From assembly GCA_030248225.1 (NCBI GenBank), contig JASANE010016330.1, positions 45,164 through 109,163 on the forward strand: a DNA stretch of 64,000 bases, read 5' to 3'. Positions 43,924-55,833 of the stretch are shown piece by piece. Position numbers and translations under genes: made by a program. The notes under the pieces are model-generated. The model saw only the letters and a list, made by a program, of their open reading frames with translations, was not told where the DNA came from and searched no databases. The DNA comes from Trileptium ribeirensis. Taxonomy: Eukaryota > Nematoda > Enoplea > Enoplida > Thoracostomopsidae. The first letter of the stretch is position 1. Every line of letters starts with the position of its first letter.

Positions 43924-45178
43924 ATGCGCCGAGCCTACAGCAGAAATGATATCAATGCCCGGTTGATCCCAAAGGGCGTGTGACACGTGCCAGGGGCGAT
44001 CGACAGGAACGTGTTCCCCCGTATGCCACAATATCACTTGGACCGGGAGGAACGATGGGAGTTTGTTTCGCTCGATAGCAGACGATGGAGCCGACTGTCC
44101 AACGAACACCGCATGGAGGATCGATTCGAACACGACGGAAGGAGCCTCTCTAGCGTGGCCGAGCACTATCATCTAGGCGCCCTGGTGCTCTTGCGATACG
44201 AGAAGGAGGCCGAGGAGTTGTGCGAGATGGTCATTTCTCCAACAGAATTACAACTTCGCAGCATCGCCCTGCAACGACAACTCCTGCTCAGCGCTCGACG
44301 TTGGCACATGTCATCCCGGGCACACCTGCTGCGGCCAATCCTGCTGGCGAAGTTCAGCATCGACGAGTACGCTGAGAAGCTGGAGAAAACCGGCAGCCGG
44401 CAGCTCTTCTTTGACTCTTGTGATAATTTCTGGGTGCACGGGCATGCCTCCAATACAATGCAACAACTACCGAACAATATGCCATAACGTCACCGGCCGG
44501 TTGCTCGAGGAAATCCGGGCGTTCAACCGTGACGGCTTTGTTCGCTGGCCCCGTGTAATCATCGTCGGCGACGAGCAGGCCCTGCCGCTCCTCAAAGTGG
44601 CCGACGAGCGCAATTGGCTCGTCCTTGCCTATCCGGGGTGACGATAGTGGACCTGCTACAATGGGCCAACGCATTTCTAACACCGCAGACGGACTGTGTC
44701 TTCGCCTTGGGAGGATACGACGACGTCTGGCTGGAGCCCCGAAGGGCCTTCTCGCCAGCCGCATACTTCAAACGCGTCAAATGCCATTTGGTACTGGACC
44801 CGCGCACCCGGGAGGAAGCGACCATCTACGTCAGCTGCTCCCCACTGGGATGCCAACAACTACACTGGCGACAATTGGGGACGGCAGATCCGGACGCGCA
44901 AGATGGGCTTCACCGTCAACCATCAGTCATTCCGTCGCGTGGTGATACCGCGATGGCCAGCGCCGCTAATGGAACCCGAAGCCTGGGACGCGGTCGGACC
45001 GTTCAACCAGGGTGAGGACCGGCGACGTTGGACCAAACCTGTCGTGGCTCCAGCGTGTCACCACGAATTAGTTGCTTGGATAGAGCAAAATCTCCAAAGC
45101 GCAGACATCGTCAGGCGGCTGAAGAAACGACCACTGCCGAGAGAACAATATCAAAACTATCCCGACAGTGAGTCATAA
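43924..45178 (+). pseudogene. Family B accessory ORF a, copy 1 (SGNH-like?), broken
   Basis: Starting at the ATG after the acceptor, the frame meets a TGA at 43979, then stays open to 44487. It continues in other frames through LEEIRAFNRDGFVRWPRV, VGDEQALPLL, TPQTDCVFALGGYDDVW and, at the end, IPRWPAPL and ELVAWIEQNL. ORF b has the same order of blocks (RPILLAKF, FW-x-G, GRLLEE, RWPR, GD-x4-LP, TPQ-x-C, LGGY, AAFFK/AAFKK), so a and b are paralogues. The GD box, LGG box and later Pro-rich strand faintly recall SGNH/GDSL hydrolases, but the nucleophile Ser is Glu here. At least two frameshifts and one stop make this copy dead. No signal peptide or membrane span is seen. Confidence 0.6.
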
Positions 45179-45408
45179 AAGGTGATAAAAGTATCAGAAG
45201 TAAAGTGGTTCTAGGAAAGTGGAAGAGGGGAAAGCAGCAGATTTTCTAAGGGAAGCACACAATGTTAAATCATCCGGAGATGATAGAAACCCGAGTTACC
45301 GACAGACCAAACTCAACCAAAGCAGGCATACTAGGCTAGGAATACATAGTTCTCGTAAGAGGAGCGCACGTAACACGAAGCGCTGCGACGATCAAATAAT
45401 TGACAAAC
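45179..45408 (+). other. Spacer between accessory ORFs a and b
   Basis: Non-coding spacer; the 72-codon frame in it (45219-45437) runs through the acceptor site and has no motif. Confidence 0.5.
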
Positions 45409-45433
45409 GTATTTATTTAAATTCCCTTTACAG
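45409..45433 (+). promoter_or_regulatory. Splice acceptor-like site directly before accessory ORF b
   Basis: TTTAAATTCCCTTTACAG ends at 45433 and the next bases are ATG. The pyrimidine-rich tract and CAG are a textbook 3' splice site. Copy 2 has TATATTATTACAG at the equivalent place (ending 56069). Confidence 0.6.
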
Positions 45434-46674
45434 ATGAGCACCAGCAACATTGACGTAACGCCAAACAAAAAATCCGGCGTACGACTACCCGCGGTCGGAC
45501 CGTACGCTCCGCCGGAGACAGCCCAATTCCAGCTGCCAACAATTCCGGTCTACTGGGTCGACTTAAACAAGCCGTACGCCGCATTCCTCTCACATGGAAC
45601 CGACTGGCCAGAGCTGTCAAATATGCACGAGACGCCAGCTCCGTTCAGCAACGATGGCGTTCTCGCCAACACCGTGGAGCGACATTACCACGTCCAGGTG
45701 CCGGCGCTCCTCGAACACCATGACGCCGCCCGTGATCTTTTGGACTCGACCGACACTCCCCTGCAAATCAAATCCCGAGCGCGGATGCTAAAGGACGAAC
45801 TAATCGATTACGCCACCAGCGCTCGCCTTAAGCCGCTGTTGGAGCACATTATGCGCCCCATCCTACTCGCCAAATTTGCCATCCCGGAATACGCTCACGT
45901 ACTCCAGCTCACCGAGAATCGGGAACTGCTCGAGGCATCAACCAACGCTTTTTGGGGCGTCGGACGCTCGAACCAGCAATTGCAAAACAATGAGGCACCC
46001 GGACGCTGCCATAATGTCATGGGACGCTTATTAGAGGAGGCGCGCGAATTCGGTGCCACCGGAAACGTGAGATGGCCCCGAACCGCCATCTTGGGGGATG
46101 TGTTGGCTCTACCGATACTGGAAATGGCAGATGACAACAAATGGCTGTTTAACGGATGGCCGGACACAAGCCTGGCTCGGCTCGTCCAAGCCGCCATGCC
46201 GTTGTCACGCCGCAGCTTAACTGCATCATCCTGCTGGGCGGCTATAACTATATTTATCGAAAAGCGCCTCTGGAGCAGCTCCATGCGACAAATCCAGACG
46301 CAGCATTCAAAAAGGTAAAGCGTCACTTGGGAGTGTTGTCGAAACGAGTAGCCCGAACTACGACGATCATCATGACGCCTCCTATTCCACGCTGGGTCGC
46401 CACAATTCAGGATGCAGCGTCCTGGACGGCCAAGCTGAAACAGTTCCTGATCAACCTTCGTCAGCGGTATAACACGCTCCACAATGTGTATATTCCGACG
46501 TGGCCCGTCGCTTTTAATACACGAAATGCGTGGGAACGAGACGAGCCGCACATGGAGTGGGGCGAGCGCCCGCAATTCCGCGAACCGATGGTATCCAACT
46601 ATTGCCGTCGCAACTTACGCGAGTGCGTGAGCCATTTAGTTCGCGACGCTGAATTAGGGCGTCTAGCACCCTAA
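45434..46674 (+). pseudogene. Family B accessory ORF b, copy 1 (SGNH-like?), one frameshift
   Basis: The ATG directly follows a CAG acceptor. The protein is about 410 aa, broken once near 46196. N-terminal part: RLPAVGPYAPPET, YWVDLNKPYAAFLS. A helical middle follows (ARMLKDELIDYATSARLKPL, HIMRPILLAKF). The C-terminal half has VRWPRTAILGDVLALPILE, NCIILLGGYNYIY, AAFKKVKRHLGVL, a strand ending TPPIPRW, and finally ERDEPHMEWGE with CRRNLRECVSHLV. This order (GD box, LGG-Y-N box, PP strand, D-x2-H) recalls SGNH/GDSL hydrolases, which have been found as extra ORFs in some retroelements. The catalytic Ser is replaced by Val, so it would be inactive. Family assignment is tentative. Confidence 0.62.
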
Positions 46675-47597
46675 GCGATGGCGAGTATAACACTGTAGCG
46701 TTAGTGGCTAACGTGAGCGAGGAGGAAATGAGAGCATGAGAGGAAATAAGATCAATCAGAACGAGCTAGTAGGAGGTGCATTGGAACGAGTAGTTATGAG
46801 CAAGGAGCGCGAGTACGGATCTGAGCAACAACACCGAAATGCAGCTAGGGTAATAGCCTAAGGTACATCTACGAGTTTTCAGGTAGCTGAACGGAATAAG
46901 AGTGGTAGGTACAACTTTGCTAGGCCAAATTATACCAACTGAAATTGCCGAATTTAAATGGGATATCCGAAACTAAGAGCATCAAAGCCAACCTTTTTAA
47001 CAAATTTGAAATAAACCAAAGGGGCAAATCGATTTCCAGCCTGTTATACGAAAATTGCCTAAAGGGACCCTGGGTCAGGGCACAACCGGCAGCCGGGTCC
47101 TTTCCTGGGGTGAACCAAATCCAGAGTGGAGGTGCGTGCTAGGGGTGTATGTATACATATATATCATTTTAATAATAATATTGTGTGCATATGTATAACG
47201 TTTAGAACGTTTGGAGAAATTTAAATAGATCCAGCAAGATACATCTTCGAAACATTACGAACAAGACAAAAATTAAAATTTGGACTCAAAACATTATAAA
47301 CCATAAGGGAAAACTTCCAAAATTACCGAATAATAAGGGAGAAGGGACGCGTTTTTGGTGATAACGTCCTTCTACCGTTTTTACGAATTTAAATTTTAAT
47401 TTTTAGGAATTTTTCATCATTTTAGCAAAAAATTTTTGGTAAATTTTACATATTTAACTAAGTTGATCACAAGGGCTGTACGTGAGACTAGATACAAAGG
47501 GCAAATTTTTACACAAATTTTACATTTGGCACTCACTCTGCAAAATTGATTTCTACTATAAGTAAGGAGTCTAAAAAATCTAAAAATATTTAAGAGA
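46675..47597 (+). other. Family B 3' untranslated region, copy 1
   Basis: Non-coding, A/T-rich, with short blocks conserved in copy 2: GGAGGTGCGTGCTA (about 47128) versus GGAGGTACGTGCTA, 'aaccataagg(g)aaaac', and the purine AAGAGA directly before the LTR (47592-47597), a likely polypurine tract. An 'atgtatacatatatat' run lies near 47148-47163. Confidence 0.55.
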
Positions 47598-50500
47598 TGT
47601 AACAGCCCGAGATTTTCAGGGATTTTTAAAAGGGTATCCAAAGTAGGGAAACGTTTAAAGTAAGGCCAAAACAAAGGGTATATCTAACGGGATGGGCGAT
47701 CGGATACCGGTGGAGCGTGATCCTGGTATTATATGGTGTAACCTTCATCGTTGTTGTAAAATAAAACTGTACCATGATTATAATCTGTTGTATCATCACG
47801 CTCCACCTGCCTGGCATGCGCGGGCATGATCATTTTCAGCATGGGATATAATAAAATGGTGACCTAAACTGCGAGTATCCGGTCGGCCCTACATAAATTT
47901 GATAACGTTATTGTGTTGATAATGTGTTGACAATGTATAGAGGAATGTGGCGGCGCACTCGGATGGGCCGGGGACAAGGGGCGAGGTCTCCGTGATTATC
48001 TTTTCAGTTTTATTGACTCCGTGCCCCAAGACCGATCCCGGTGTGCTCCCATGATAACTGTGCGATAATAATGTTATTAGTAATCATTGTTGTTTTATAA
48101 AGAAGGTAGTTTGTGTTGCATGTCCGGACAGGTCGGGATGTTGCGCGAAATTTTAACCCAAAATTTGAACGGGGGAGTTTTGTGGTAATTCGGATCTCGA
48201 GCACCTGTCCCGGCATGCAGCTATGGCATAACGAAATCGCGGAGCGAATTGTGAAAAAGAAAAAAATCGATTTAATAGGAGAGAAAACGGATAAAATCTG
48301 TTGGTATCTTATTTTTAGGGGAGCGCGGCAAAAGTGAAAATTTTCCTATTTTTAGGCAGTCAAGGCCCACCTGGCCTGTTTAATTATCATAAGGGACCTA
48401 TAAGGCTTGTAAAACGTGTGCTCGGGCCAATTTATCTCCCACCCCTAAGTACCTATAGACCCCAACAAAGCGTTTAAACCCTCAATTTTCAAGGGCTTAA
48501 ATCTTAATCCAAATAACCAAAACTCCCCGATTTTTCAAGCTCAGCACCTCCATGGGGTCTTTACCCTACCTATCTCATCGATAACGGGGGCCATCTAATC
48601 CTACCGGTCCCAGCGGGACCCTAAAAACCCTCCCGGAATACCAAAATTTTCTGTTTTTAGCTCACAAAATAGCCTCTAACAGGCCACCCATTAGGCTGAC
48701 ACACGAAATTTTATTTTTATCAGTAGGCGAACAGCCAGGGCATGAACCTGGTCCCGCCCCCCTCTGCCTACTTTCCTCCGTTAGCCCGCAATCATTGAAA
48801 ATCCATACACATGTTGTGACAATTTCGGCGCCCTGGTGAAAAAACGATGATGTTGTTTTCGAGCGACAGTGCCCAGTAGGGGCTGCAATCAACAAAATTG
48901 TTAAGCTTTCTTAGTTGTCGGCGGTGTTTTATTTTGTTTATGTATATGATCGAGTTGTGTAGCGGCGATTTAATTTGAAATGTTAAAATTTCGGCGGGAC
49001 AATGGGGACAAGTCACCTAAAAGAAGGGGGAAGAACCAAGGGTATAAAAGAAAACGGCCCGGCACAGTGTTGGGACCAGTCGAGTAGGAAGGCCGCAGAG
49101 TCGGCTGTTCTTCGTTGCTCGTGGCGGTTGTCGCCCGAGCATTTTGTTTAATTGTTTTCGCTTTGAGTTTCGGTTTTTCTTTTGGCTTTTGAGCTTTGCC
49201 CAGGAGGCTCTCACTGTGTAGCGCAGGGTGGAGGTCCTCCTGGTGGGTTTTCCATGCTTTCAAAATTTCACGAGCGCGAGCTGCCTTTGCGGGTGCTGGC
49301 GCGTCCGACGGATGCTCCGCCCACCCGTAAATGCAGCTGCACCAAATTCAAGCAATTGCATGCTAGATCGCACACAAAATTAACTCGACTGGTTCCCCGC
49401 TCGCCGGGTCACCGTTTTTGGTTTTAGACCCGGGGGGCGAAAATTTATTTAGTGATGTGAACGGGGAATAGAAAAAACACACGGGAAGGGGGAAGGACAT
49501 GGGACACGGGAGGGGTAAGGTTCGAAGTAAGATTTAATGCAAAAAACTAGTAGCGTGTTGACCTGGAGGCAGCCGCTAAAGCAGATGAGAATTGAGCATA
49601 AGTATAAATCAGTGCTCGGCTACCCCGTCAAAATTACGAGCATTTGGTCCCAGACCGTTTCGTTTAAGCGTTCCCCGTCATGTCATTTCAAAACCAGTCT
49701 TCCAGACCGTTTCGACACGGCAGAAGACTTTCATGATTTCCATCAAACAGTTTAGGGCCCTGCCACAAACGGACAAAATAAGATATTTCCGAAATTTTCA
49801 AACGGTCTACAAAAGATAACGGAGCCTCTTTCGACTCGTGCTCCATCCGCGCTCGCTTTCGAATTTGTAGCTGGAGACGAGTTCACGTTATGGGAAAATC
49901 AACAAGAATAACTCCAGGTCACACGACTTAAAGACCCAGTTACTAGGGAAGCAGAGCGAGTGGTCCGCTCGGGACGGACGCACTCATTTGCACACAGGGA
50001 GCATTCTAAAGAAATAAAGAACGGAACCCCTGACGTTAACTCCGAAACTTGAGCTTCTACTCTGAGATTTGTTTCCTCTTCGATGAAAATTGAATCATTT
50101 AACCCAAAAATCCAGACGGGTCTCAGGCCGTTTAGACGGTAGAGCACTTCGTCACGCATTTTTCATAATGAAATAACTATCGATGGGTCGATGCGGCTGC
50201 TCCATAGGGAGTGACGTATCAGGACCTTTCGTGCGTTATCTTCCCCCACTTTTTACGGCTTTGGCAAATCTGCTATGCTAACCATACAGGGGTATCCGGC
50301 GTGTTTCCTAGCTCAAATCGCCACTACTTTCTTTTGGTTCTCAAACTAAACATTTCGCTGAGGGCGAGGCAGCACGCGTCGTATTCATGTTTGCAAATGA
50401 CTGCGGACCTCTACATAAATCGAAGACCCGCGGAGGAGTAATCCAATAGACTAGAAAGTGAGACGGAGTCAGCTGCAACATATAGTTGAGACGCATTTTA

Positions 50501-51060
50501 AGTAAATTCTCGTGATCGCACCCATTAGTCGAGCGACGGCCTTGAGAAGGATACAAAGTAATTGTCTCCTCAAACTTTTCAGAGAAAGAAAATTCATAGG
50601 CGCGGACCTGTACCCGGAGTACACACGGCGGGTTTCTGTATAGCGCCCTGTTTTCATGTCAAGTTATAAATTCAAAATCTTTACAAGGCAAACAATGTTC
50701 GGGAGACGCGGCAGCGCCTCCCTCTTTTGACAAAGACCCGCGTTTTAACCTGACCCTGGCGCACGCAGGTTTTCAACTACCAACTTTCATGGCGAGTAAT
50801 CCGCAGCTGACATCCGGGCTCAGTGAAATAATCGTCACTGGAAAGTAGCGTGGAATAGGGAGAAGACCACGACGAGAGAGTGTTAACAACGATAGCCTAG
50901 CGTGTATCATATAAGAGCATTCAGCAAATGATCGGTAGGAAAATGACCATAGGATTACTGCCAAGAGAGCAACGCATGTCCACGTGGTACAAATGGTGGG
51001 ACAAAATGAACTGATTTGCATGATCTCTATCGTGGAGTCGCGCTGATTAGGATTCACATC
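47598..51060 (+). repeat. Family B 3' LTR, copy 1 (right end approximate)
   Basis: It starts TGTAACAGCCCGAG, as does the copy at 58148. The two stay alignable by landmarks: ATCGGATACCGGTGGAGCG, CGCACTCGGATGG, AGCGTTTAAAC, ACCAGCCAGGGCATG-type text, TATAAAAGAA, GGGACCAGTCGAG, GGCGGTTGTCGCC, GCAAATGACTGCGGACCT (about 50393) and TTCGGGAGACGCGGCA (about 50698). Over 3 kb long. The terminal CA is not identified. No gene is seen inside. Confidence 0.65.
49043..49085 (+). promoter_or_regulatory. LTR promoter, copy 1: TATA box and start region
   Basis: TATAAAAG at 49043-49050, with GGGACCAGTCGAG about 30 bp downstream. The CCAGTCGAG element has an arthropod-like initiator (CAGT) at the right distance. 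TATA, spacing and the initiator are conserved at 59657 and 62629. Confidence 0.7.
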
Positions 51061-51285
51061 ACCAAGTATTTATATATAGTAAGGGTGCACTGCGTGGTAC
51101 CCGCAATTGCAACCGTATGTAAATATTTGGTATACATTATCACGTTTCCTGCTACCGGCTGAAATAAGAATTGTAGTCCCTCGCGGAAGGTACTATTTCA
51201 AGACAGTGGCGAGAAAACCTTCAAAATACTTAACTTAGGTAAATATATACGCTTTATGAGTGATAATATGCTGTAAACAAGTCTG

Positions 51286-52286
51286 ACGTATATTTACGTC
51301 ATACGCGTACAGTAGAACCATAAATCCTCAATGGCGGATGACGTATATATACGTCATAAATTAAAACGCTCAATTCGTTCCAAATTTACAATGAGGACAG
51401 GTATTTTAAAGGTTTCTACCTCTAAATCAACTTTTCCGACATTACTAATCAGTTTCTCATTCTATACTCAAAAAATCCATCTCATCAGATTATCAAGTAA
51501 TCGTAAACTATTCAAACGAAAACCAATTCACGTGTCACCATTCATTGACTGTTCTAAAAGAATCAATTCATTATACAGTTGATCAACATTGTTAGATGTG
51601 CCACTCTCGGAAACAACCATCTACACACAACGCCGGCTGTTTTGGACACACCGCGCAGTAATATTTCGTCTCCTTCTTTTTATGCACCGGAAGACCTTTT
51701 GCATTCTCCCCGTGACAGTTTTGTAACATTGTTGACATCGGCGAGGTTTTCCCACGTCCAAACAGTGGAATGTAGCGGGATCCACAGGTGCAGCTACGGG
51801 ATCAAGTTGAATTTCTCCAAGGATTGCTGAAATAATGCTATGACGAAAGTCAGCCACCGGAACATTGCATCCCATCAGGGTCGGAATCAGAAACGCCATC
51901 ACTCGAATCCAGTCTGCATGGGCAAATTTTGGTAACTTTGGAAACCTGGCAGCCATTGCGAAAATACTTATATTTAACACACTGAAACACAATAAAACAT
52001 GATAAAATGTCATATACAAATGGTTTAAAAATCCGCATATTGAGTTAGCATCAATGTAGTATATCTCAGGTTACGAGCCACTTGCCTGTGGCGTATGACG
52101 TATATATCCGTCATACCGTTACTCAAAAAAAGTTTTTCGTGAGTCATAGGCGTATGCCCAGCAACATATTTATTGCGCTCAGCGGTAGCTCCAGAACGCC
52201 ATACGAAATAAACAGCAAAATTGACGGATATATACGTCATACGCTAGTTACTTCTCATTGACTCTGACGTATATATATGTCATACG
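51286..52286. repeat. Five palindromes of the TGACGTATATATACGTCA type
   Basis: Copies lie at about 51288, 51339, 52097, 52223 and 52265, each followed or preceded by TACG/CATACG. Each is a near-perfect palindrome with CRE-like TGACG half-sites. Two lie on one side of the transposase fragment and three on the other, as expected for subterminal transposase-binding repeats. Confidence 0.7.
51590..52019 (-). pseudogene. piggyBac-type transposase, C-terminal Cys-rich domain, frameshifted
   Basis: The minus frame from 52019 reads a C-terminal linker (VPVADFRHSIISAILGE) and enters the Cys-rich domain with ATFHCLDVGKPRRCQQC. After a frameshift near 51690, another frame continues with ETKYYCAVC, QPALCVDGC and FREWHI before a stop. 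The pattern RRC-x2-C...YYC-x2-C-x4-LC-x3-CF-x3-H is that of the C-terminal zinc domain of piggyBac (DDE_Tnp_1_7) transposases. The catalytic core is absent, so this is a fossil. Confidence 0.75.
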
Positions 52287-52299
52287 CAGGAAAGGTGTT

Positions 52300-53870
52300 A
52301 TAATTACATGTGTGCCAATGCTTTATGCGAATAAAGTGTTAGAGTGTTCGGTAAATCCTTAGGCGTTATGTTTCACGTAATAGTCATTGGATAGGTAAGC
52401 GTCCATTGCATCGAGTAAACAGGATTTCAAAGTTATAAACGAAAATAATTATTTCAGTGGTCTTGCAAGCCGATCAGGCTTTACCCATTGAGAAATCCGT
52501 AATAGCCCTGGATCAAAATAGGAGAATTCACCACCATTTAGGACCAAGGATTTAAGTAGAATTGAGGGAAAGGCGAGTCAGCCTTATTACCTGTGAGCAG
52601 GCTTAGGGTTTGACTCTCCCTCAGGGGAACCCTCGTACAACTAGATACGTGGGCCAGTATAGGAGCCAGGCCGAACACCCTGGTTAACCCGCCGGCAGCC
52701 TACTAAGCTAAGCGGTTCCCTCAGGTCGTCCAGCGGATCACCGGGGAGTCGTAGAAGCCGGGGTTGTCCGGGCACCACACCAGGAAAAGTAGTGGTGCAG
52801 CTGGGATCCCTTTGGGCCAGAACTGGTCCTAGTACAATATAGGCAGAAATCGAGGAAGGTAATCACCAAATTGGTAATACGGTGGAAAATTGGAAAAATC
52901 ATGGGAAAATTGGAAAAATTAAAAACAATATTTTCTAGTCCAACAAATTTCGAAAATGTATCCTCTTCCGGAAGCCCTCTCCCCGACACCCGTTTCTAAC
53001 TACCTCTATCAGACTGTGGTGAGCTGCCGATCTCACTCATTTATGTCTTTAGACGTCTTATAATATAAAAATATCGTTTCAAATTGCTTCCAATTTCAGT
53101 AATCTATAAAACGCTTTAAATAAAAAGATTGTTGCAAGAATCAGGAAAGTTGATTCATATCGGAAGTGCAGACTAAGAATGCTGCGTAGATAGGCTTTCA
53201 TTTCAAGACTTGCGCATAACAAGGTTAGATATCAGGAGGTCCTTTGGCCTAAGTCTTGAAAATTTTGGTGCCAACGAAGCGGACTCTCCGCTTATCTCAT
53301 ACTTAAAACGAGTGAAGGGTAAATTTTCATTTTCAAATTCTATAATTTACAATATTTCCAATGATTCGAATGATTAAATATTAGGGCATGCACTAGAATT
53401 TCGCCTTGCGAGCCTAAAATGGAATAAAACTTGCTTAGGTGTGGCCAACAAGTGATTGTGCACTAACCTGGAAGACAAACGAAACTCTGAACATGTTATG
53501 AATAGGTGATTTATTTTTCATTTTAAAAAATATGACGGTATGTGATAGAACGATTCGTCCAAAATATATTACGGAATGGGATGGCATAGTCACACAAGAC
53601 ATATTATGTTCTTAAACAACACAAGAGATATTTTTAAAGAGAGAAACAACACATGTCTGGCTCAGGTAACCCTGAGAAGCGGCACGTTGTATCGTTAGAA
53701 AAATAACAGCTTAAACCGTACGGTTCGTGGCGGCAACACCCGGACTTAGTCTTAGTGCATGTCTCACATACGGAGCTAAGCTTAGGCTTAATCGAGAATA
53801 GGATGGTATATATCACGCTTTGGCCCCAAGATGTGAAGATTATGATTAAATTTTTGACTGACAACAGTGA
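52300..53870. other. Unassigned stretch
   Basis: No gene is recognised. A piece at about 52860-52985 (repeated 'ggaaaattgg', then 'tttcgaaaatgtatcctcttccgg') resembles the right end of family C (about 36890-36930), so it may be an old family C fragment. Frames at 52738-52989 and 53634-53864 (minus) have no motif. Confidence 0.4.
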
Positions 53871-53879
53871 AGTAATGTC

Positions 53880-54475
53880 GTTTAGGACTCTCGTTGGACG
53901 AGCTACTCAGCGAAAGCAAACAAGAACGGCGCAAGGAGGTTCAACTGTCCAAACTGCTACTACTGAACATCCACAATGACAGTCACCGAACAAATACGCA
54001 CCAGTACTACCACATCATCGGGGATAATACGACCTAGTACAGCTCATGCGATAGGTCCGACTAGACGTCTTCTGTACCAGCAGGCCGGAGATCGGGTCAT
54101 TAGGCCATACGGCGCAGCATCAGACGAAGAAGTAGGAGAAGCCCTACGCGGAGGCAGGCTTGTTACATTCCAAGAACCAAGAGTAACTACCGGCGGTGTC
54201 GCCGGAACGTCAACTAAGCTAGCTTCTACTACCGCACACAATCCACCAGGGTCCCTACATCAATGACTAATGCAGTGGTGTCAACTTCACCAGAATTCCT
54301 ATCAGGCGAACATACGCCGAGCGGAACCTTTCCGCCGGCCGCAATTCCACGTTATCCATCTAGCCAAGAATTGCATCCTGCAGCCTGGCAAAGGCGTAAA
54401 ACCCCGACCACCGCCACATGAGGAGCCCGGCTCAAGCGAGTCATATCGTAATTATTCGTAATAGACTAATTCCAC
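53880..54475 (+). pseudogene. Family B S/T-rich region, copy 2
   Basis: Frames carry LVGRATQRK, then TTTSSGIIRPST, RLLYQQAGDRVIRPYGAASD and VTFQEP, matching copy 1 (43303-43626) across two frames. The recurrence of the same peptide blocks supports a real protein of unknown function. It is broken by a TGA at 53977 and by a frameshift. Confidence 0.5.
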
Positions 54476-54609
54476 ACCCATGCTAGCACATACCCCAAGA
54501 TAAAGTCCCAATAAAATTTTAGGATACGGGGACGGATAACAGGACCCCAAACTACCCGTAACCAAGATCAGCTTTAAGTGTGGGCGTATTGCTTTTATTT
54601 CCATTATAG

Positions 54610-55833
54610 ATGCGATGAAACTACAGCACCAACGATTTCCATTTGCTACTGCTACCAATGAGCGCGCAGCACGTACCAGTGGTCACCGGTGGCCATGTTT
54701 ATCCGACGGTGCACCTCTATCGCATTCGCGCAGGACCGAGAGAAGAAATCGTCGCACCCAACGGAAAACGCTGGTCGAGGCTCTCCAACGAAAAAACGAC
54801 GGCCGACCCTTTCCGCCACAACGGACGGCGCCTGGCAAGCGCGACCTAACACTATCATCTCAGCATGTTGGATTTGATGGGTTTCGTGAATGCCGTCAAG
54901 GAGCTGGTCGATTTCGACATTACCCCAAGCGAACTGCAACTCCGCAGTATTGCCCTCTAGCGCCTGCTGCTGTTAACAGTACGTCCATGGTTAAAGTCCT
55001 ACAGTCCCCATCTCATGCGGCCGGTATTACTGGCGAAGTTCAGAATGATCCAATATGCAGAGGAGCTGAAAGCTACTGGTACCCAATCCCTCTTCAACGT
55101 CTCATTCGATAACTTCTGAGGGACCGGCACGACACAAGCCGAATGCTGCTATCAGACAGACGTGCACACAACGTCACAGGCCGACTGCTGGGGGAAATTA
55201 GAGCCTACAACCGGGACGGCCTCGCGCGATGGCCCCAAGTTGTCATTGTGGGAGCCGAGCGAGCCATGCCGCTGCTGAATGTCGCGAGCCCGAATAATTA
55301 GCTGGTATTCGCATGGCCCCGTGCGGAAATGTCGGACTTGATACAGTGGGTCAACACCTTCATCACGCCCCAAACGGACTGCGTCGTCATCCTAGGCCGT
55401 TATAGCAGGGTGTGGTACGAAGACCAAACGGTCTTTCCGCCAAGTGCGTTCTTCAAGCGGACTAAACGGCGTTTGGTAGTGCTCGAGCGACGCCTCCGCG
55501 AGAATGCCGCGGTCTTTATTGCGCCACACTGGAAAGCTACCAACTATACCAGTGAAGCGTGGGCCGAGGAACTGCGCACTCGAAATGTGCGCCTCACACA
55601 GGAACATCAGGCCCTAAACGGCGTCATTCTAACAACTTGGTGAACGCCATTATTGGTACCCAAAGCCTAGGATACGGTCGGACCGTTCAACCGGGGGACG
55701 ACCCCAACGATGGACTGAACCAGTGGTGGCGCCTGCATATCACAGGGAACTGATCGAATGGGTGGGCCATTACGTTCGAAGTACCGGGTTGTTCCTACTT
55801 AACGAGCGACCAAAGGCCGGCGAAGAAAATTAG
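54610..55833 (+). pseudogene. Family B accessory ORF a, copy 2, broken
   Basis: It follows the conserved CATTATAG acceptor (ends 54609). The ATG is followed by TGA after one codon. The remaining frames recover blocks of ORF a: WSRLSNEK, PVLLAKF-like text, GRLLGEIRAYNRDGLARWPQV, VGAERAMPLL, TPQTDCVVILGRYSRVWYE, AFFKRTKRRLVVLERRL, IAPHWKATNYTSEAW, and at the end VVAPAYHRELIEW. The 'GD' box reads GAE here. Several stops and shifts make it a fossil, but it confirms the ORF a blocks. Confidence 0.55.

Larger units (their letters stand above)
37986..51060 (+). mobile_element. Family B long-LTR gypsy element, copy 1, 5'-truncated
   Basis: In plus order: end of protease, RT, RNase H, a long P/T-rich linker, integrase, an S/T-rich region, two paralogous accessory genes and a long 3' LTR starting at 47598. 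Gag and the 5' LTR are missing. Pol has many stops. The right boundary of the LTR is not defined, so the end is approximate. Sequence and accessory genes are unrelated to family A. Confidence 0.75.
51285..52290 (-). mobile_element. piggyBac-like element remnant
   Basis: About 1 kb is flanked on both sides by palindromes of TGACGTATATATACGTCA type and contains, on the minus strand, the C-terminal end of a piggyBac-type transposase. Terminal repeats and TTAA target duplications were looked for and not found, so the outer limits are approximate. Confidence 0.6.

Noticed and set aside
43924..46674. Family B accessory ORFs as envelope proteins
   Set aside because: No hydrophobic membrane segment or signal peptide is visible. 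The blocks fit a soluble enzyme-like fold better.
51224..52330. TTAA target duplications for the piggyBac remnant
   Set aside because: No matching pair of TTAA sites next to inverted termini was found, so the element limits are left approximate.
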